Of a stretch of 39,823 bases of DNA, positions 25,443 to 33,670 are shown in pieces (position 1 is the first letter of the stretch; each line of letters begins with the position of its first letter). The notes under the pieces are model-generated. The model saw only the letters and a list, made by a program, of their open reading frames with translations. It searched no databases and was not told the DNA's origin. Origin of the DNA: Caproiciproducens sp. MSJ-32 (GTDB taxonomy: Bacteria > Bacillota > Clostridia > Clostridiales > Clostridiaceae); the NCBI RefSeq assembly GCF_018918055.1, contig NZ_JAHLPS010000028.1, positions 1 through 39,823 of the forward strand, in the 5' to 3' direction. The translations under genes were made by a program, and so were the position numbers.

Positions 25443-25471
25443 ATATTATCATAGCTTGTTCCCTTTGTAAA
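25443..25471 (-). promoter_or_regulatory. promoter of the PTS leader
   Basis: Minus-strand TTTACA (25471-25466), 17-base spacer, TAATAT (25448-25443), about 20 bases before the RAT. Confidence 0.7.
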
Positions 25472-25558
25472 GGTTTTTTTGAATATTTTTTTGATATTTT
25501 TTATTTTTTTATTTCTCCTTATTTAATTATATTACTCAAACCCTTTTGTATTCCATAT

Positions 25559-25772
25559 TTAAAGCCTTGCTTCACATAGCTTTAAATATACAGTTTCCCC
25601 TAGGACACTTAACTTGTAATATTTTCTTGGTTTAGTTCCGTCTGTATCCCAAAGGCTTTCTAATATTCCCTGTTTCTCAAGTCTTCTTAATAGTGGATAT
25701 AAGGTATTTGCTTCTAGATCAGATATTAATATTTTATGCTGCCTTAGGAATAATATTTTATAGACATATTTT
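25559..25772 (-). pseudogene. PadR-family regulator remnant, N-terminus missing
   Basis: Minus-strand frame ending in TAA at 25559. It encodes the second half of a PadR winged helix: LEANTLYPLLRRLEKQGILES, then TKPRKYYKLSVLGETVYLKLCE. This is the PadR recognition helix and wing. Normally about 30 residues with the first helices (a GYEI-type segment) precede it. Here an in-frame stop lies right upstream of YKILFLRQHKILISD, and no start codon with a ribosome site serves it. It is therefore a truncated gene, near the PTS promoter. Confidence 0.75.
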
Positions 25773-25855
25773 TATATCTGATAAATTATGTAATAATAAA
25801 TATAAAATAACCTATATAGATGCAGTTTAGTTAATATAGCTTGGAGGGGCTTATA

Positions 25856-26602
25856 ATGAATTATAAAAAATTATATGAAATAATAGATAATAGTAATAAT
25901 ATTGTATTCTTTGGAGGGGCTGGAGTTAGTACTGAATCTGGTATTCCTGACTTCAGAAGTGCAAAAGGTATTTTTAATGAAAAATTAAATAAAAATTTTT
26001 CTCCAGAAGAAATAGTTTCCCATAGCTTCTTTTATAGAAATCCTGAAGAGTTTTTTAAATTTTACAAGGAAAAATTAATTTATAGAGAGGCAGAACCAAA
26101 TAATGCACATTATGCTTTAGTAAAACTAGAAGAAATGGGAAAGCTTAAAGGAGTTATTACCCAGAATATTGATGGTCTTCATCAGATGGCTGGAAGCAAA
26201 AAAGTATTAGAACTTCATGGATCAATTCATAGAAATTACTGTACATCATGCAGGGAATTCTATGACTTAGAGGGATTTTTAGAGCTAGAAGGCCCTATTC
26301 CAAAATGTAAGAAATGTGGGGCTATAGTTAAACCAGATGTTGTTTTATACGAAGAAGACCTTGATGATAATATAATTAATGAAAGCATTAAATTAATCTC
26401 AAGCTGCGATACTTTAATTATTGGAGGAACTTCCCTTGTTGTATATCCAGCTGCTGGATTTATTAGATACTTTAGAGGTAAGAATTTAATTTTAATCAAC
26501 AAATCTAAAACTCAATTTGACAGCGAAGCTGATATAGTAATACATGATTCTATTGGTAAAGTTCTTTCAGAAACAATTAAGCAATTAACAGGCAACGATT
26601 AA
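25856..26602 (+). CDS. cobB: NAD-dependent protein deacylase, sirtuin (CobB/Sir2)
   Basis: 248 residues from ATG at 25856, with GGAGGGG upstream (a TTG before it overlaps that site). Removes acyl groups from lysines using NAD+. Seen: GAGVSTESGIPDFR at 21-34, QNIDGLHQMAG (103-113), catalytic His121 in LHGS, a zinc ribbon with Cys129, Cys132, Cys151 and Cys154, and GGTSLVVYPAA in the NAD-binding fold. Length is that of bacterial class sirtuins. A single gene, divergent from the PadR remnant; the 3' flank is repeat-rich. Confidence 0.97.
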   Translation: MNYKKLYEIIDNSNNIVFFGGAGVSTESGIPDFRSAKGIFNEKLNKNFSPEEIVSHSFFYRNPEEFFKFYKEKLIYREAEPNNAHYALVKLEEMGKLKGVITQNIDGLHQMAGSKKVLELHGSIHRNYCTSCREFYDLEGFLELEGPIPKCKKCGAIVKPDVVLYEEDLDDNIINESIKLISSCDTLIIGGTSLVVYPAAGFIRYFRGKNLILINKSKTQFDSEADIVIHDSIGKVLSETIKQLTGND

Positions 26603-26800
26603 CAATTAACGAGTAGAAATTAACAATTAAAGGGAAAATGAAGATTTCAGGTTTCAGGGTTAATTCAGTGTGGAGGAAGATTCAGTGTGGAGTTTGGAGT
26701 GTGGAGTTTGGAGCGTGGAGGACTGAGTTTAGTTTTCAGGGTTCAAGTTTCAGTTTATATGGTTAGCAGTTAGAAGACAATAGTACAGTGTAGTTTATTA
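26603..26800 (+). repeat. repeat-rich 3' flank of the sirtuin gene
   Basis: After the stop come runs of ATTAACAATTAAC-type words (26594-26632), then TTTCAGG/TTCAG words (26642-26668) and several GTGTGGAGTTTGGAG copies (26670-26725), then TTTTCAGGGTTCAAG. The mixture resembles the flanks at 7190-7240 and 8401-8445. No coding frame is convincing. Confidence 0.55.
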
Positions 26801-26817
26801 ATTTTAATAAAAAAGCT

Positions 26818-26860
26818 AATAGACTGTTGATTTTTTATCAACAGTCTATTTTTATTTCAT
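26818..26860. terminator. terminator between sirtuin and cadA
   Basis: Stem ATAGACTGTTGAT / ATCAACAGTCTAT with TTTTTATTT on the plus side and a TTAGCTTTTTT run on the minus side; it can serve both converging units. Confidence 0.88.
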
Positions 26861-26906
26861 AAATTATATTCTTCTCAAGTATTTTTTTGTATTTCAAGTA
26901 ATCTTA

Positions 26907-28751
26907 TTATAAATTCTTAACATTTAATGCTCTAAAAGAATTTAATATTGCCAAAATTGTTACTCCTACATCTGCAAAAATTGCTGCCCACATTGTAGTT
27001 AGTCCAAAGGCACTTAATATAAGAACTAATACCTTTATTCCAATTGCAAAAGCTATATTTTGATATGCTATATTTTTAGTCTTCTTAGAAATCCTTATAG
27101 CAGTAGCAATTTTAGATGGTTCATCTGTCATTATTACTATATCTGCTGCTTCTATTGCTGCATCTGAACCTAAAGCCCCCATTGCTATTCCAATATCTGC
27201 CCTGGCTAATACTGGAGCATCATTAATTCCATCCCCAACAAAAGCTAATTTACCCTTTTCAGATTTTTTTGAGAATAACTCTTCTAACTTATCAACCTTA
27301 TCTCCTGGTAATAATTCTGAATATACCTTATCTAATCCAAGATCCTTAGCAACCTTTACTGCGACACTTTTACTGTCTCCAGTTAACATTATTGTTTCTT
27401 TAATATTAGATGCCTTTAATTCTTTAATTGCTTTAACTGAATCTTCCTTAATTTCATCCGAAATAACAATGTATCCAGCATATTTATCATCAACTGCAAC
27501 ATGTACAACAGTTCCAATTACTTCTCCTTCATAATAAGGAATATTCATTTTTTTCATAAGCTTAATATTTCCAGCTGCAACCCTTTTTCCATTAACTAAA
27601 GCAGTAACACCATGACCTGGTATTTCTTCAATATCAGAAATAATACTATTATCTATTTCTTTAGCATAAGCTCTTTTTAATGATTGTGATATAGGATGGT
27701 TAGAATAACTTTCTGCATGAACAGTCAATTCTAATAGCTCATCTTTCGATATTCCTTCTGAATGTATTTCCTGAACATTAAATACTCCTTTAGTTAAGGT
27801 TCCTGTTTTATCAAAGACTACTATTTCTGTTTCTGCTAATGCCTCTAAATAGTTACTTCCCTTAACTAAAACACCTCTTTTTGAAGCCCCTCCTATTCCA
27901 CCAAAGAAGGTTAATGGAATAGATATTACTAAAGCACAAGGACAGGATACTACTAAAAAGGATAAAGCCCTATATAACCAATCTGAAAAACTTGCATCCT
28001 TAATAAGAAGAGCTGGTAGAAAAGCTAAAAGAACTGCAACAATTACAACTATTGGTGTATAATATTTTGCAAATTTAGTTATAAATTTTTCTGAATTAGA
28101 CTTTTTGCTGCTTGCATTTTCAACTAAATCAAGAATCTTACTAACTGTAGATTCATCATATTCCTTTGTAACTTCTACTGTAATAACTCCATTTATATTA
28201 ATGCATCCGCTTAATATTTCACTTCCTACTCCTATTTCACGAGGAACAGATTCTCCAGTAAGGGCTGATGTATCAACCATTGAATTTCCATCAATGACCT
28301 TTCCATCAAGAGGAACTCTTTCTCCTGCCTTAATTACAATAATATCTCCAACTTCTACTTCATCTGGATCTACTTTTATAAGTTCTTCTCCTCTTTTTAC
28401 ATTTGCATAGTCAGGTCTTATATCCATAAGGTCTGCAATTGACTTTCTTGATTTATTAACAGCATAGCTTTGAAAATATTCACCAATTTGGTAGAAAAGC
28501 ATAACTGCAACACCTTCAGGATATTCTCCAATTAGAAAGGCCCCTATAGTAGCAAGCCCCATTAAGAAACTTTCATCAAAAACCTTTGCTTTTCCAATAT
28601 TTTTAAAAGCTTTTTTAAGAACATCTCCACCTACAATAATATAGGTTATTAAATACAAAGCAAAATTTAACCATTCATTATTTAAATTTATAACTGCTGC
28701 AAATATATATAAGATAGCAGCTATTATTATTTTCCTAAGTCGCTTTTTCAA
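26907..28751 (-). CDS. cadA: Heavy-metal P1B-type ATPase (Cd/Zn/Co exporter, CadA type)
   Basis: 614 residues. Pumps divalent soft metals out of the cell. Actuator TGES (in SALTGESVPREIG), membrane metal site SCPCALVISIPL, phosphorylation loop DKTGTLTKG, and GDGINDAPVLARADIG are present. The CPC with a Zn/Cd-type context and the ArsR-type regulator upstream support Cd/Zn/Pb as substrates rather than copper. The usual N-terminal HMA domain is absent; a separate HMA gene lies 200 bases upstream. Start TTG at 28751 with GGAGGG upstream. A CadC-type operator is in front of the gene, so it may have its own regulated promoter. Confidence 0.94.
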   Translation of the reverse strand: MKKRLRKIIIAAILYIFAAVINLNNEWLNFALYLITYIIVGGDVLKKAFKNIGKAKVFDESFLMGLATIGAFLIGEYPEGVAVMLFYQIGEYFQSYAVNKSRKSIADLMDIRPDYANVKRGEELIKVDPDEVEVGDIIVIKAGERVPLDGKVIDGNSMVDTSALTGESVPREIGVGSEILSGCININGVITVEVTKEYDESTVSKILDLVENASSKKSNSEKFITKFAKYYTPIVVIVAVLLAFLPALLIKDASFSDWLYRALSFLVVSCPCALVISIPLTFFGGIGGASKRGVLVKGSNYLEALAETEIVVFDKTGTLTKGVFNVQEIHSEGISKDELLELTVHAESYSNHPISQSLKRAYAKEIDNSIISDIEEIPGHGVTALVNGKRVAAGNIKLMKKMNIPYYEGEVIGTVVHVAVDDKYAGYIVISDEIKEDSVKAIKELKASNIKETIMLTGDSKSVAVKVAKDLGLDKVYSELLPGDKVDKLEELFSKKSEKGKLAFVGDGINDAPVLARADIGIAMGALGSDAAIEAADIVIMTDEPSKIATAIRISKKTKNIAYQNIAFAIGIKVLVLILSAFGLTTMWAAIFADVGVTILAILNSFRALNVKNL

Positions 28752-28869
28752 AATAATCCCTCCTTATATAATGCACTAACAGCATTTAATACAAAGTAAC
28801 CATAATTATCTTAATTTATATAAGTCATAATTTTTCTTAATTATTCTATAAACTTTATATTTATACTAA

Positions 28870-28897
28870 TATGAACAATTGAATATTCATTCATATA
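28870..28897 (-). promoter_or_regulatory. CadC-type operator between the HMA gene and cadA
   Basis: The 26-base core (ATGAACAATTGA then ATATTCATTCATAT) matches the operator at 29645-29671 in 24 positions. It is a typical ArsR/SmtB-family imperfect inverted repeat with ATGAACA and TTCAT halves. Confidence 0.75.
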
Positions 28898-28953
28898 TTT
28901 TGCTAAAAAATATATATGATTTATTTTTTATTTTATTTTTATATAAATGCTAA

Positions 28954-29175
28954 TTAAGCCTTTTTCATAACAGTATCTGGTTCAAGATCTCTGATTATTT
29001 TTTCTGCTGCCTTTATTATTTCAGGCATTTTTTCATCTTCAGCTTCAATTACAAGCTTAGTTGTCATAAAATTAACTGTGGCTTCCTTTACTCCATCAAG
29101 CTTATTAATAGCAGCTTCCATTTTTGCTGCACAATTTGCACATTCTAAACCTTCTAATCTAAATTTCTTTTTCAT
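28954..29175 (-). CDS. Stand-alone heavy-metal-associated (HMA) domain protein
   Basis: 73 residues from ATG at 29175, chosen because GGAGG lies eight bases upstream (a TTG 15 bases earlier overlaps it). A single HMA domain: FRLEGLECANCAAKMEAAINKLDGV, with the metal-binding Cys pair in ECANC, then TVNFMTTKLVIEAEDE. It binds soft metal ions and probably passes them to the CadA-type pump, whose own HMA domain is missing. It lies between cadC and cadA on the same strand, so it looks like an HMA domain split off from the pump. Confidence 0.9.
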   Translation of the reverse strand: MKKKFRLEGLECANCAAKMEAAINKLDGVKEATVNFMTTKLVIEAEDEKMPEIIKAAEKIIRDLEPDTVMKKA

Positions 29176-29251
29176 AATCTCAGCCTCCAAATTATCTCTT
29201 TAAAATTATAATTTATTTTATGTTTCTAAATTAAATCCTCTAACTTATTTA

Positions 29252-29620
29252 TTACTTTTCATTTATATGATTTAATCCTTGGTCAAAAATACTCTTTACA
29301 TGGTCGTCATCTAAAGAATAATATACTACCTTACCCTCTCTTCTGTTTTTTACTAATTTAGCTTGCTTTAAAACTCTTAGCTGATGCGAAATTGCTGATT
29401 GTGTCATATCCAATAGGGCTGCAATATCACAAACACACATCTCAGCTTCAAATAAGGCACATAATATTTTAATTCTAGTTGAATCTCCAAATACTTTAAA
29501 TAATTCTGCTAAATCATAAAGAGTTTCTTCCTCTGGCATTTTTCCTCTTACATCTTTAACAACATCCTCATGGATTATATCACAATTACACTTTTCAATA
29601 GGTGTCAAATTTTTACTCAC
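29252..29620 (-). CDS. cadC: ArsR/SmtB-family metal-sensing repressor, CadC-like
   Basis: 122 residues. Represses the metal-efflux genes until a metal binds. Cysteines near the N-terminus (EKCNCDIIHED) and FEAEMCVCDIAALLDM form the alpha3N-type site with the CVC core. The winged helix is CDIAALLDMTQSAISHQLRVLKQAKLVKNRREGKVVYYSL. The C-terminal DDDHVKSIFDQGLNHI region is like the alpha5 site of CadC/SmtB. Start GTG at 29620 with GAGGTGAT. An operator lies upstream, downstream of the promoter. Confidence 0.94.
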   Translation of the reverse strand: MSKNLTPIEKCNCDIIHEDVVKDVRGKMPEEETLYDLAELFKVFGDSTRIKILCALFEAEMCVCDIAALLDMTQSAISHQLRVLKQAKLVKNRREGKVVYYSLDDDHVKSIFDQGLNHINEK

Positions 29621-29643
29621 TTTATCACCTCTTTTGCATACTT

Positions 29644-29672
29644 ACATGAACATTTGAGTATTCATTCATATG
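29644..29672 (-). promoter_or_regulatory. CadC-type operator of the cadC promoter
   Basis: Inverted repeat ATGAACATTTGA / TATTCATTCATAT between the promoter and the cadC start. It is almost the same as the copy at 28870. A weaker relative (TATGAGCA, TCATTCATT) is at about 29716-29735, just upstream of the -35. Confidence 0.8.
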
Positions 29673-29682
29673 TTATACTTTC

Positions 29683-29710
29683 ATTATATGCTAGTCTCCT
29701 AAAATGTCAA
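29683..29710 (-). promoter_or_regulatory. promoter of cadC
   Basis: Minus-strand TTGACA (29710-29705), 16-base spacer, TATAAT (29688-29683), directly followed by the operator, the expected layout for repression. Confidence 0.82.
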
Positions 29711-29752
29711 CAGTTATATGAGCAATCATTCATTTATCTGGATAACTTCTGT

Positions 29753-29783
29753 AAAAAAATGTAACGGGGTCAGCCCCCATTAC
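29753..29783 (-). terminator. terminator of the gatCAB operon
   Basis: Minus-strand stem TGTAATGGGG / CCCCGTTACA followed by seven Ts. Its 5' arm overlaps the gatB stop codon. Confidence 0.9.
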
Positions 29784-31219
29784 ATTAGCATTTCATCTAA
29801 AATTTCATTTATTACCTTTGGATTTGCCTTTTTTTCCGTAGCTTTTATTATCATTCCTACTAAAAAGCCTTTAACCTGTTTCTTTCCATTTTTATATTCT
29901 TCAACTACCTTTTCATTTTCCTTTAAGACTTTTTCCACAATAGGTTTAATTTTTTCAACAGAATTTTCTTGAATTAATCCCCTTTTCTTAATTATTACTT
30001 CTGGATTTTCATCCGATAAATTATTTACCATTTCTTCTAATACTTCTTTTGCAGCACTATTATTTATTTTTCCGCTTTCAACAAATTTAAGAAGCTTAGA
30101 CATTCTATCTGGCCTTACTGGAAATTTATCTATAGTAAGCTTATTTTCATTTATTAATCTTGAAATATCTGAAAGCAGCCAATTTGATGCTATTTTGGCA
30201 TTAACTCCTTTATTAACTAACTCTTCATAATACTTAGCAAGACTACTATCACCAACTATAATTTCTATTTCCTTTTCATTTAGTTTATAAAGATTTTTAA
30301 ATCTTTCCCTCTTTTCATTAGGTAATTCAGGAATACTTTCTTTGGCTTTTTCTATAATTTCATTCCTTATAAGGATAGGCAGAAGGTCTGGTTCCTTAAA
30401 GTATCTATAATCATTTATGTCTTCCTTAGTTCTCATAGATACAGTTTCTCCCTTAGAGCTATCAAATCTTCTAGTTTCTTGAATTATCTTATGGCCTTCT
30501 CCTAAAGCATATAATTTTCTTTGTCTTTCCTCTTCCTGCTCTATTGCTCTTTGAAGCTCCTTAAAGGAATTTAAGTTTTTTATTTCTACCTTAGTATTTA
30601 ATTTACTACTACCTTTTTCCCTTAAAGAAATATTCACATCACACCTTAAAGATCCTTCCTCCATTTTACAATCTGATATATCACAATACTCTAAAATTTC
30701 CTTTAAGGCCTTTAAAAAAGCCACAGCTTCTTCAGCAGATCTTAAGTCCGGCTCAGTAACTATTTCAATTAAAGGAATTCCTGCCCTATTATAATCTATT
30801 AAACTATAAGCTTCATTTTCTGAATGAATTAACTTACCAGCATCTTCTTCTATATGAATTCTATTTAATCTTACTTTCTTTATTTTCTCCTTACTGTTTA
30901 TTTCTATATAACCATCTTTGCATATAGGCAGATTAAACTGAGAAATTTGATAAGCCTTAGGTAAATCTGGATAAAAATAATTTTTCCTATCCATTTTACT
31001 TATTTGATTTATTTTACATTTTAAAGCTATTCCTGCTTTTACTGCTAAATTAATTACTTCTTCATTTACTACAGGTAAAGTTCCTGGAAGGCCTAAACAC
31101 ACTGGACAAGTATTTTCGTTTGGTCTTGAACCAAATTTTGTTGAGCAGCTACAAAAAATTTTTGTTTTTGTTTTAAGCTCCGCATGAATTTCAAGACCAA
31201 CTATAGTTTCATATTTCAT
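29780..31219 (-). CDS. gatB: Asp/Glu-tRNA amidotransferase subunit B
   Basis: 479 residues. Subunit B of the GatCAB complex that makes Gln-tRNA-Gln and Asn-tRNA-Asn from the misacylated Glu/Asp forms; B carries the kinase and tRNA-binding parts. Seen: ETIVGLEIHAELKTKTKIFCSC, the zinc cysteines (CSCS and CPVCLGLPGTLP), DLPKAYQISQFNLPICKDG, EVKNLNS-like VEIKNLNSFKEL, and the C-terminal helical YqeY-like tail (KGFLVGMIIKATEKKANPKVINEIL). The ATG overlaps the gatA stop by four bases. Confidence 0.98.
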   Translation of the reverse strand: MKYETIVGLEIHAELKTKTKIFCSCSTKFGSRPNENTCPVCLGLPGTLPVVNEEVINLAVKAGIALKCKINQISKMDRKNYFYPDLPKAYQISQFNLPICKDGYIEINSKEKIKKVRLNRIHIEEDAGKLIHSENEAYSLIDYNRAGIPLIEIVTEPDLRSAEEAVAFLKALKEILEYCDISDCKMEEGSLRCDVNISLREKGSSKLNTKVEIKNLNSFKELQRAIEQEEERQRKLYALGEGHKIIQETRRFDSSKGETVSMRTKEDINDYRYFKEPDLLPILIRNEIIEKAKESIPELPNEKRERFKNLYKLNEKEIEIIVGDSSLAKYYEELVNKGVNAKIASNWLLSDISRLINENKLTIDKFPVRPDRMSKLLKFVESGKINNSAAKEVLEEMVNNLSDENPEVIIKKRGLIQENSVEKIKPIVEKVLKENEKVVEEYKNGKKQVKGFLVGMIIKATEKKANPKVINEILDEMLM

Positions 31220-32658
31220 ACTTTAGCACCTCCCAAAAATGCTTCTGCTGCTCTTAATATTTTTCTTTCACTAAAATGATCTCCTATTATTTGAATTCCA
31301 ATAGGCAAGCCATTAGTACTCTTACCACAAGGTATTGAAATTGCTGGCAAACCTGCTAAATTAACATTACTCGTATAGACATCTCCAAAATTCATCTCTA
31401 ATGAATTTGATTTTTTCTCTCCTATTTTAGAAGGAAAATCTAAAGTAACTGGACTTAATATTAAATCATATCCTTCAAAAACCTTTTTAAATTCCCTGCT
31501 TAAATTTTCCCTAAACTTTAAGGCCTTTTTATAATAATCTTCATAGTAACTTGAAGAAAGAACAAGAGTACCAAACATTATTCTTCTTTTTACTTCCTCT
31601 CCAAAGGCTTCACTTCTACTCTTCACCATAAGTTCATAGACATCTTTAAATTCTTTAGTTCTATAACCATATCTTATTCCATCATATCTTCCTAAATTAG
31701 AGCTTGCTTCTGCTGAAGAAATAATATAATAGGATGAAAGTCCCCTATTAAAAACTGATAATGGTATGTATTCCACCTCTGCCCCTAATTCCTTAAACTT
31801 TTTAGCACTTTCTTCTATGGCATTTTTTATTTCAACATTTATATCTTGACTTAATAATTCTTCTGGAAGGACTATTTTCATTCCTCTTACTCCTGCATCT
31901 ATTCCTTCTAAATAACTAATTGTTTCCTGACTTTTAGAGCTAGTATTATCTTTAGGATCATAACCTGCAACAACATCTAAACATAAAGCACAGTCTTTTA
32001 CGCTTTTTGTAATTGGTCCTATTTGATCTAAGGAAGAAGCAAAAGATACAAGGCCAAACCTTGAAACTAATCCATAAGTCGGTTTTAAGCCTATAACCCC
32101 ACAAAAGGCTGCTGGCTGTCTTATAGAACCTCCAGTATCTGACCCTAAGCTTAATACTGCAATTCCTGATGCAACTGCTGCAGCTGATCCCCCTGAAGAA
32201 CCTCCTGGAACTCTCTCTAAATCATGAGGATTCTTTGTTATCTTAAAGGCGGAATTTTCTGTAGACCCCCCCATTGAAAATTCATCCATATTTGTTTTTC
32301 CTATTATTATTGCATCTTCTTCTTTTAATTTTTTTATAACACTTGCATTATAAGGAGGAATAAAATCTTCCAACATTTTTGAAGCACAAGTTGTTTTAAT
32401 TTCATCTGTACATATATTATCTTTTATAGCTATAGGTACTCCTGCCAGCTTTCCTAAAATTTTTTTATTTTTAACTTTTTCATCTACTTTTCTAGCATCT
32501 TCAAGGGCCCTTTCTTCACATAAAGTCAAATAGGCATTGATATCCTTATCTACTACCTTTATTCTCTTATATAATTTTTTAACTAGTTCTTCACAACTAA
32601 AGTCTCCCCTTATTATTCCTTCTCTTATCTCAAGCGCAGTTAATTTTTCTATTTCCAC
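31216..32658 (-). CDS. gatA: Asp/Glu-tRNA amidotransferase subunit A
   Basis: 480 residues, amidase-signature family. Subunit A hydrolyses glutamine to give ammonia for the complex. The Ser-cisSer-Lys triad is visible: Lys in VPIAIKDNI, the cis-Ser and catalytic Ser in PGGSSGGSAAAVASG, with GSDTGGSIRQPAAFCG in between. The C-terminal GLPAISIPCGKSTNGLPIGIQIIG is typical. Start ATG, preceded by GGAGGGAG. It lies 13 bases after gatC and overlaps gatB. Confidence 0.98.
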   Translation of the reverse strand: MEIEKLTALEIREGIIRGDFSCEELVKKLYKRIKVVDKDINAYLTLCEERALEDARKVDEKVKNKKILGKLAGVPIAIKDNICTDEIKTTCASKMLEDFIPPYNASVIKKLKEEDAIIIGKTNMDEFSMGGSTENSAFKITKNPHDLERVPGGSSGGSAAAVASGIAVLSLGSDTGGSIRQPAAFCGVIGLKPTYGLVSRFGLVSFASSLDQIGPITKSVKDCALCLDVVAGYDPKDNTSSKSQETISYLEGIDAGVRGMKIVLPEELLSQDINVEIKNAIEESAKKFKELGAEVEYIPLSVFNRGLSSYYIISSAEASSNLGRYDGIRYGYRTKEFKDVYELMVKSRSEAFGEEVKRRIMFGTLVLSSSYYEDYYKKALKFRENLSREFKKVFEGYDLILSPVTLDFPSKIGEKKSNSLEMNFGDVYTSNVNLAGLPAISIPCGKSTNGLPIGIQIIGDHFSERKILRAAEAFLGGAKV

Positions 32659-32671
32659 TATATCTCCCTCC

Positions 32672-32956
32672 TTACTCTATAAGCTTTGGAACTTCAATAT
32701 TTTCTTCTCTCATAGATTTTGTATTTCTAAAGAGCTTCTTCTTATCCTTAAAGACTTCTATTTCATCTTTTCTAAATTCACTATTAACTCTATCAAAATT
32801 ATCTAAATTTATATCTTCTAAATTTAAACTATCATTTGTATCAAAATTATTTAATATCTTTTCAAAATCCCTAGTCATTTTTTCAAGTTCATCTTCCTTA
32901 AAGATTAATTTTGCACAACTTGATATTTTTTTAATTTCATCTATTGTAATCTTCAT
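32672..32956 (-). CDS. gatC: Asp/Glu-tRNA amidotransferase subunit C
   Basis: 94 residues, the usual length. Small subunit that wraps the A/B interface and stabilises A. The family pattern I.EI.KI...AKL.F.E.ELE.M..DFEKIL is clear at residues 3-40, and the C-terminal LFRNTKSMREENIEVPKLIE is equivalent to the usual R.D......N.....GFF.VP end. First gene of gatCAB. The operon replaces a glutaminyl- or asparaginyl-tRNA synthetase, as is common in clostridia. Confidence 0.95.
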   Translation of the reverse strand: MKITIDEIKKISSCAKLIFKEDELEKMTRDFEKILNNFDTNDSLNLEDINLDNFDRVNSEFRKDEIEVFKDKKKLFRNTKSMREENIEVPKLIE

Positions 32957-33131
32957 TTCTCACACCCCTAAAATCTTTTAAAATATTATTCTTTCATGTT
33001 AATTTTTAACTTATCCTATTGCTTATGATATTTATTTATAGTAGAATTTAATTACTATTTTTTGCAAAACATCAACTAATTTCTACAATATTCTGAACTA
33101 AATTTATTATTTATTTGAAAGGATGAAACTG

Positions 33132-33668
33132 ATGGAAGAATATAAAAAACTTAGTCCCAAAGCAAAAACTTCTTGGTTTATCGCCAGAATACTTTTCACT
33201 TTAATTCTTTTTCTTGTTTCAATAACTTCTTATTTTTTCTTTAAAAACAAAATATCCTCCTCTTTTTTAAAAATAAGTTTAATTATATCTTCTGTATTAT
33301 TAATTTTATTACTTCTTAATGCTCTTATCTACCCTTGGTATGAATACAAGCAATGGAAGTATATGATTAGTGAAGATGATATTAGATTTTCTGAAGGTAT
33401 ATTTTTTACTAAAAATTTTATAATTCCTATTATAAGATTGCAGGAAATTAGGCTAAATCAAGGCCCTATAAATAAGAAGTTAAATCTATATGATGTTATT
33501 ATAAGTACCTCTAATATATCTCATAAAATTCCTAACTTAGAAGAAAGTGAAGCTTTAAAAATATCAGAGTTTTTATCAAAGAAAATAAAAGAAAAGGTTA
33601 ATAAGGAAATTTTAGAAGAGATAAACTCCAAAGAAAATATCATTAACTTAAATGAAACAGGTGAATAA
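33132..33668 (+). CDS. Bacterial PH-domain membrane protein, YdbS-like
   Basis: 178 residues from ATG at 33132, because GAAAGG sits right against an earlier ATG at 33123. Two N-terminal membrane helices (about 15-38 and 46-68) are followed by a bPH2 (DUF304) domain (about 75-165): YPWYEYKQWKYMISEDDIRFSEGIFFTKNFIIPIIRLQEIRLNQGPINKKLNLYDVIISTSN. The RIQ-type strand with QGPI.K.L.LYDV is the family signature. YdbS and YdbT are normally encoded as a pair, as here, with the next gene two bases later. Their exact role is unknown; the B. subtilis pair has been linked to resistance to certain bacteriocins. Confidence 0.9.
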   Translation: MEEYKKLSPKAKTSWFIARILFTLILFLVSITSYFFFKNKISSSFLKISLIISSVLLILLLLNALIYPWYEYKQWKYMISEDDIRFSEGIFFTKNFIIPIIRLQEIRLNQGPINKKLNLYDVIISTSNISHKIPNLEESEALKISEFLSKKIKEKVNKEILEEINSKENIINLNETGE

Positions 33669-33670
33669 TC

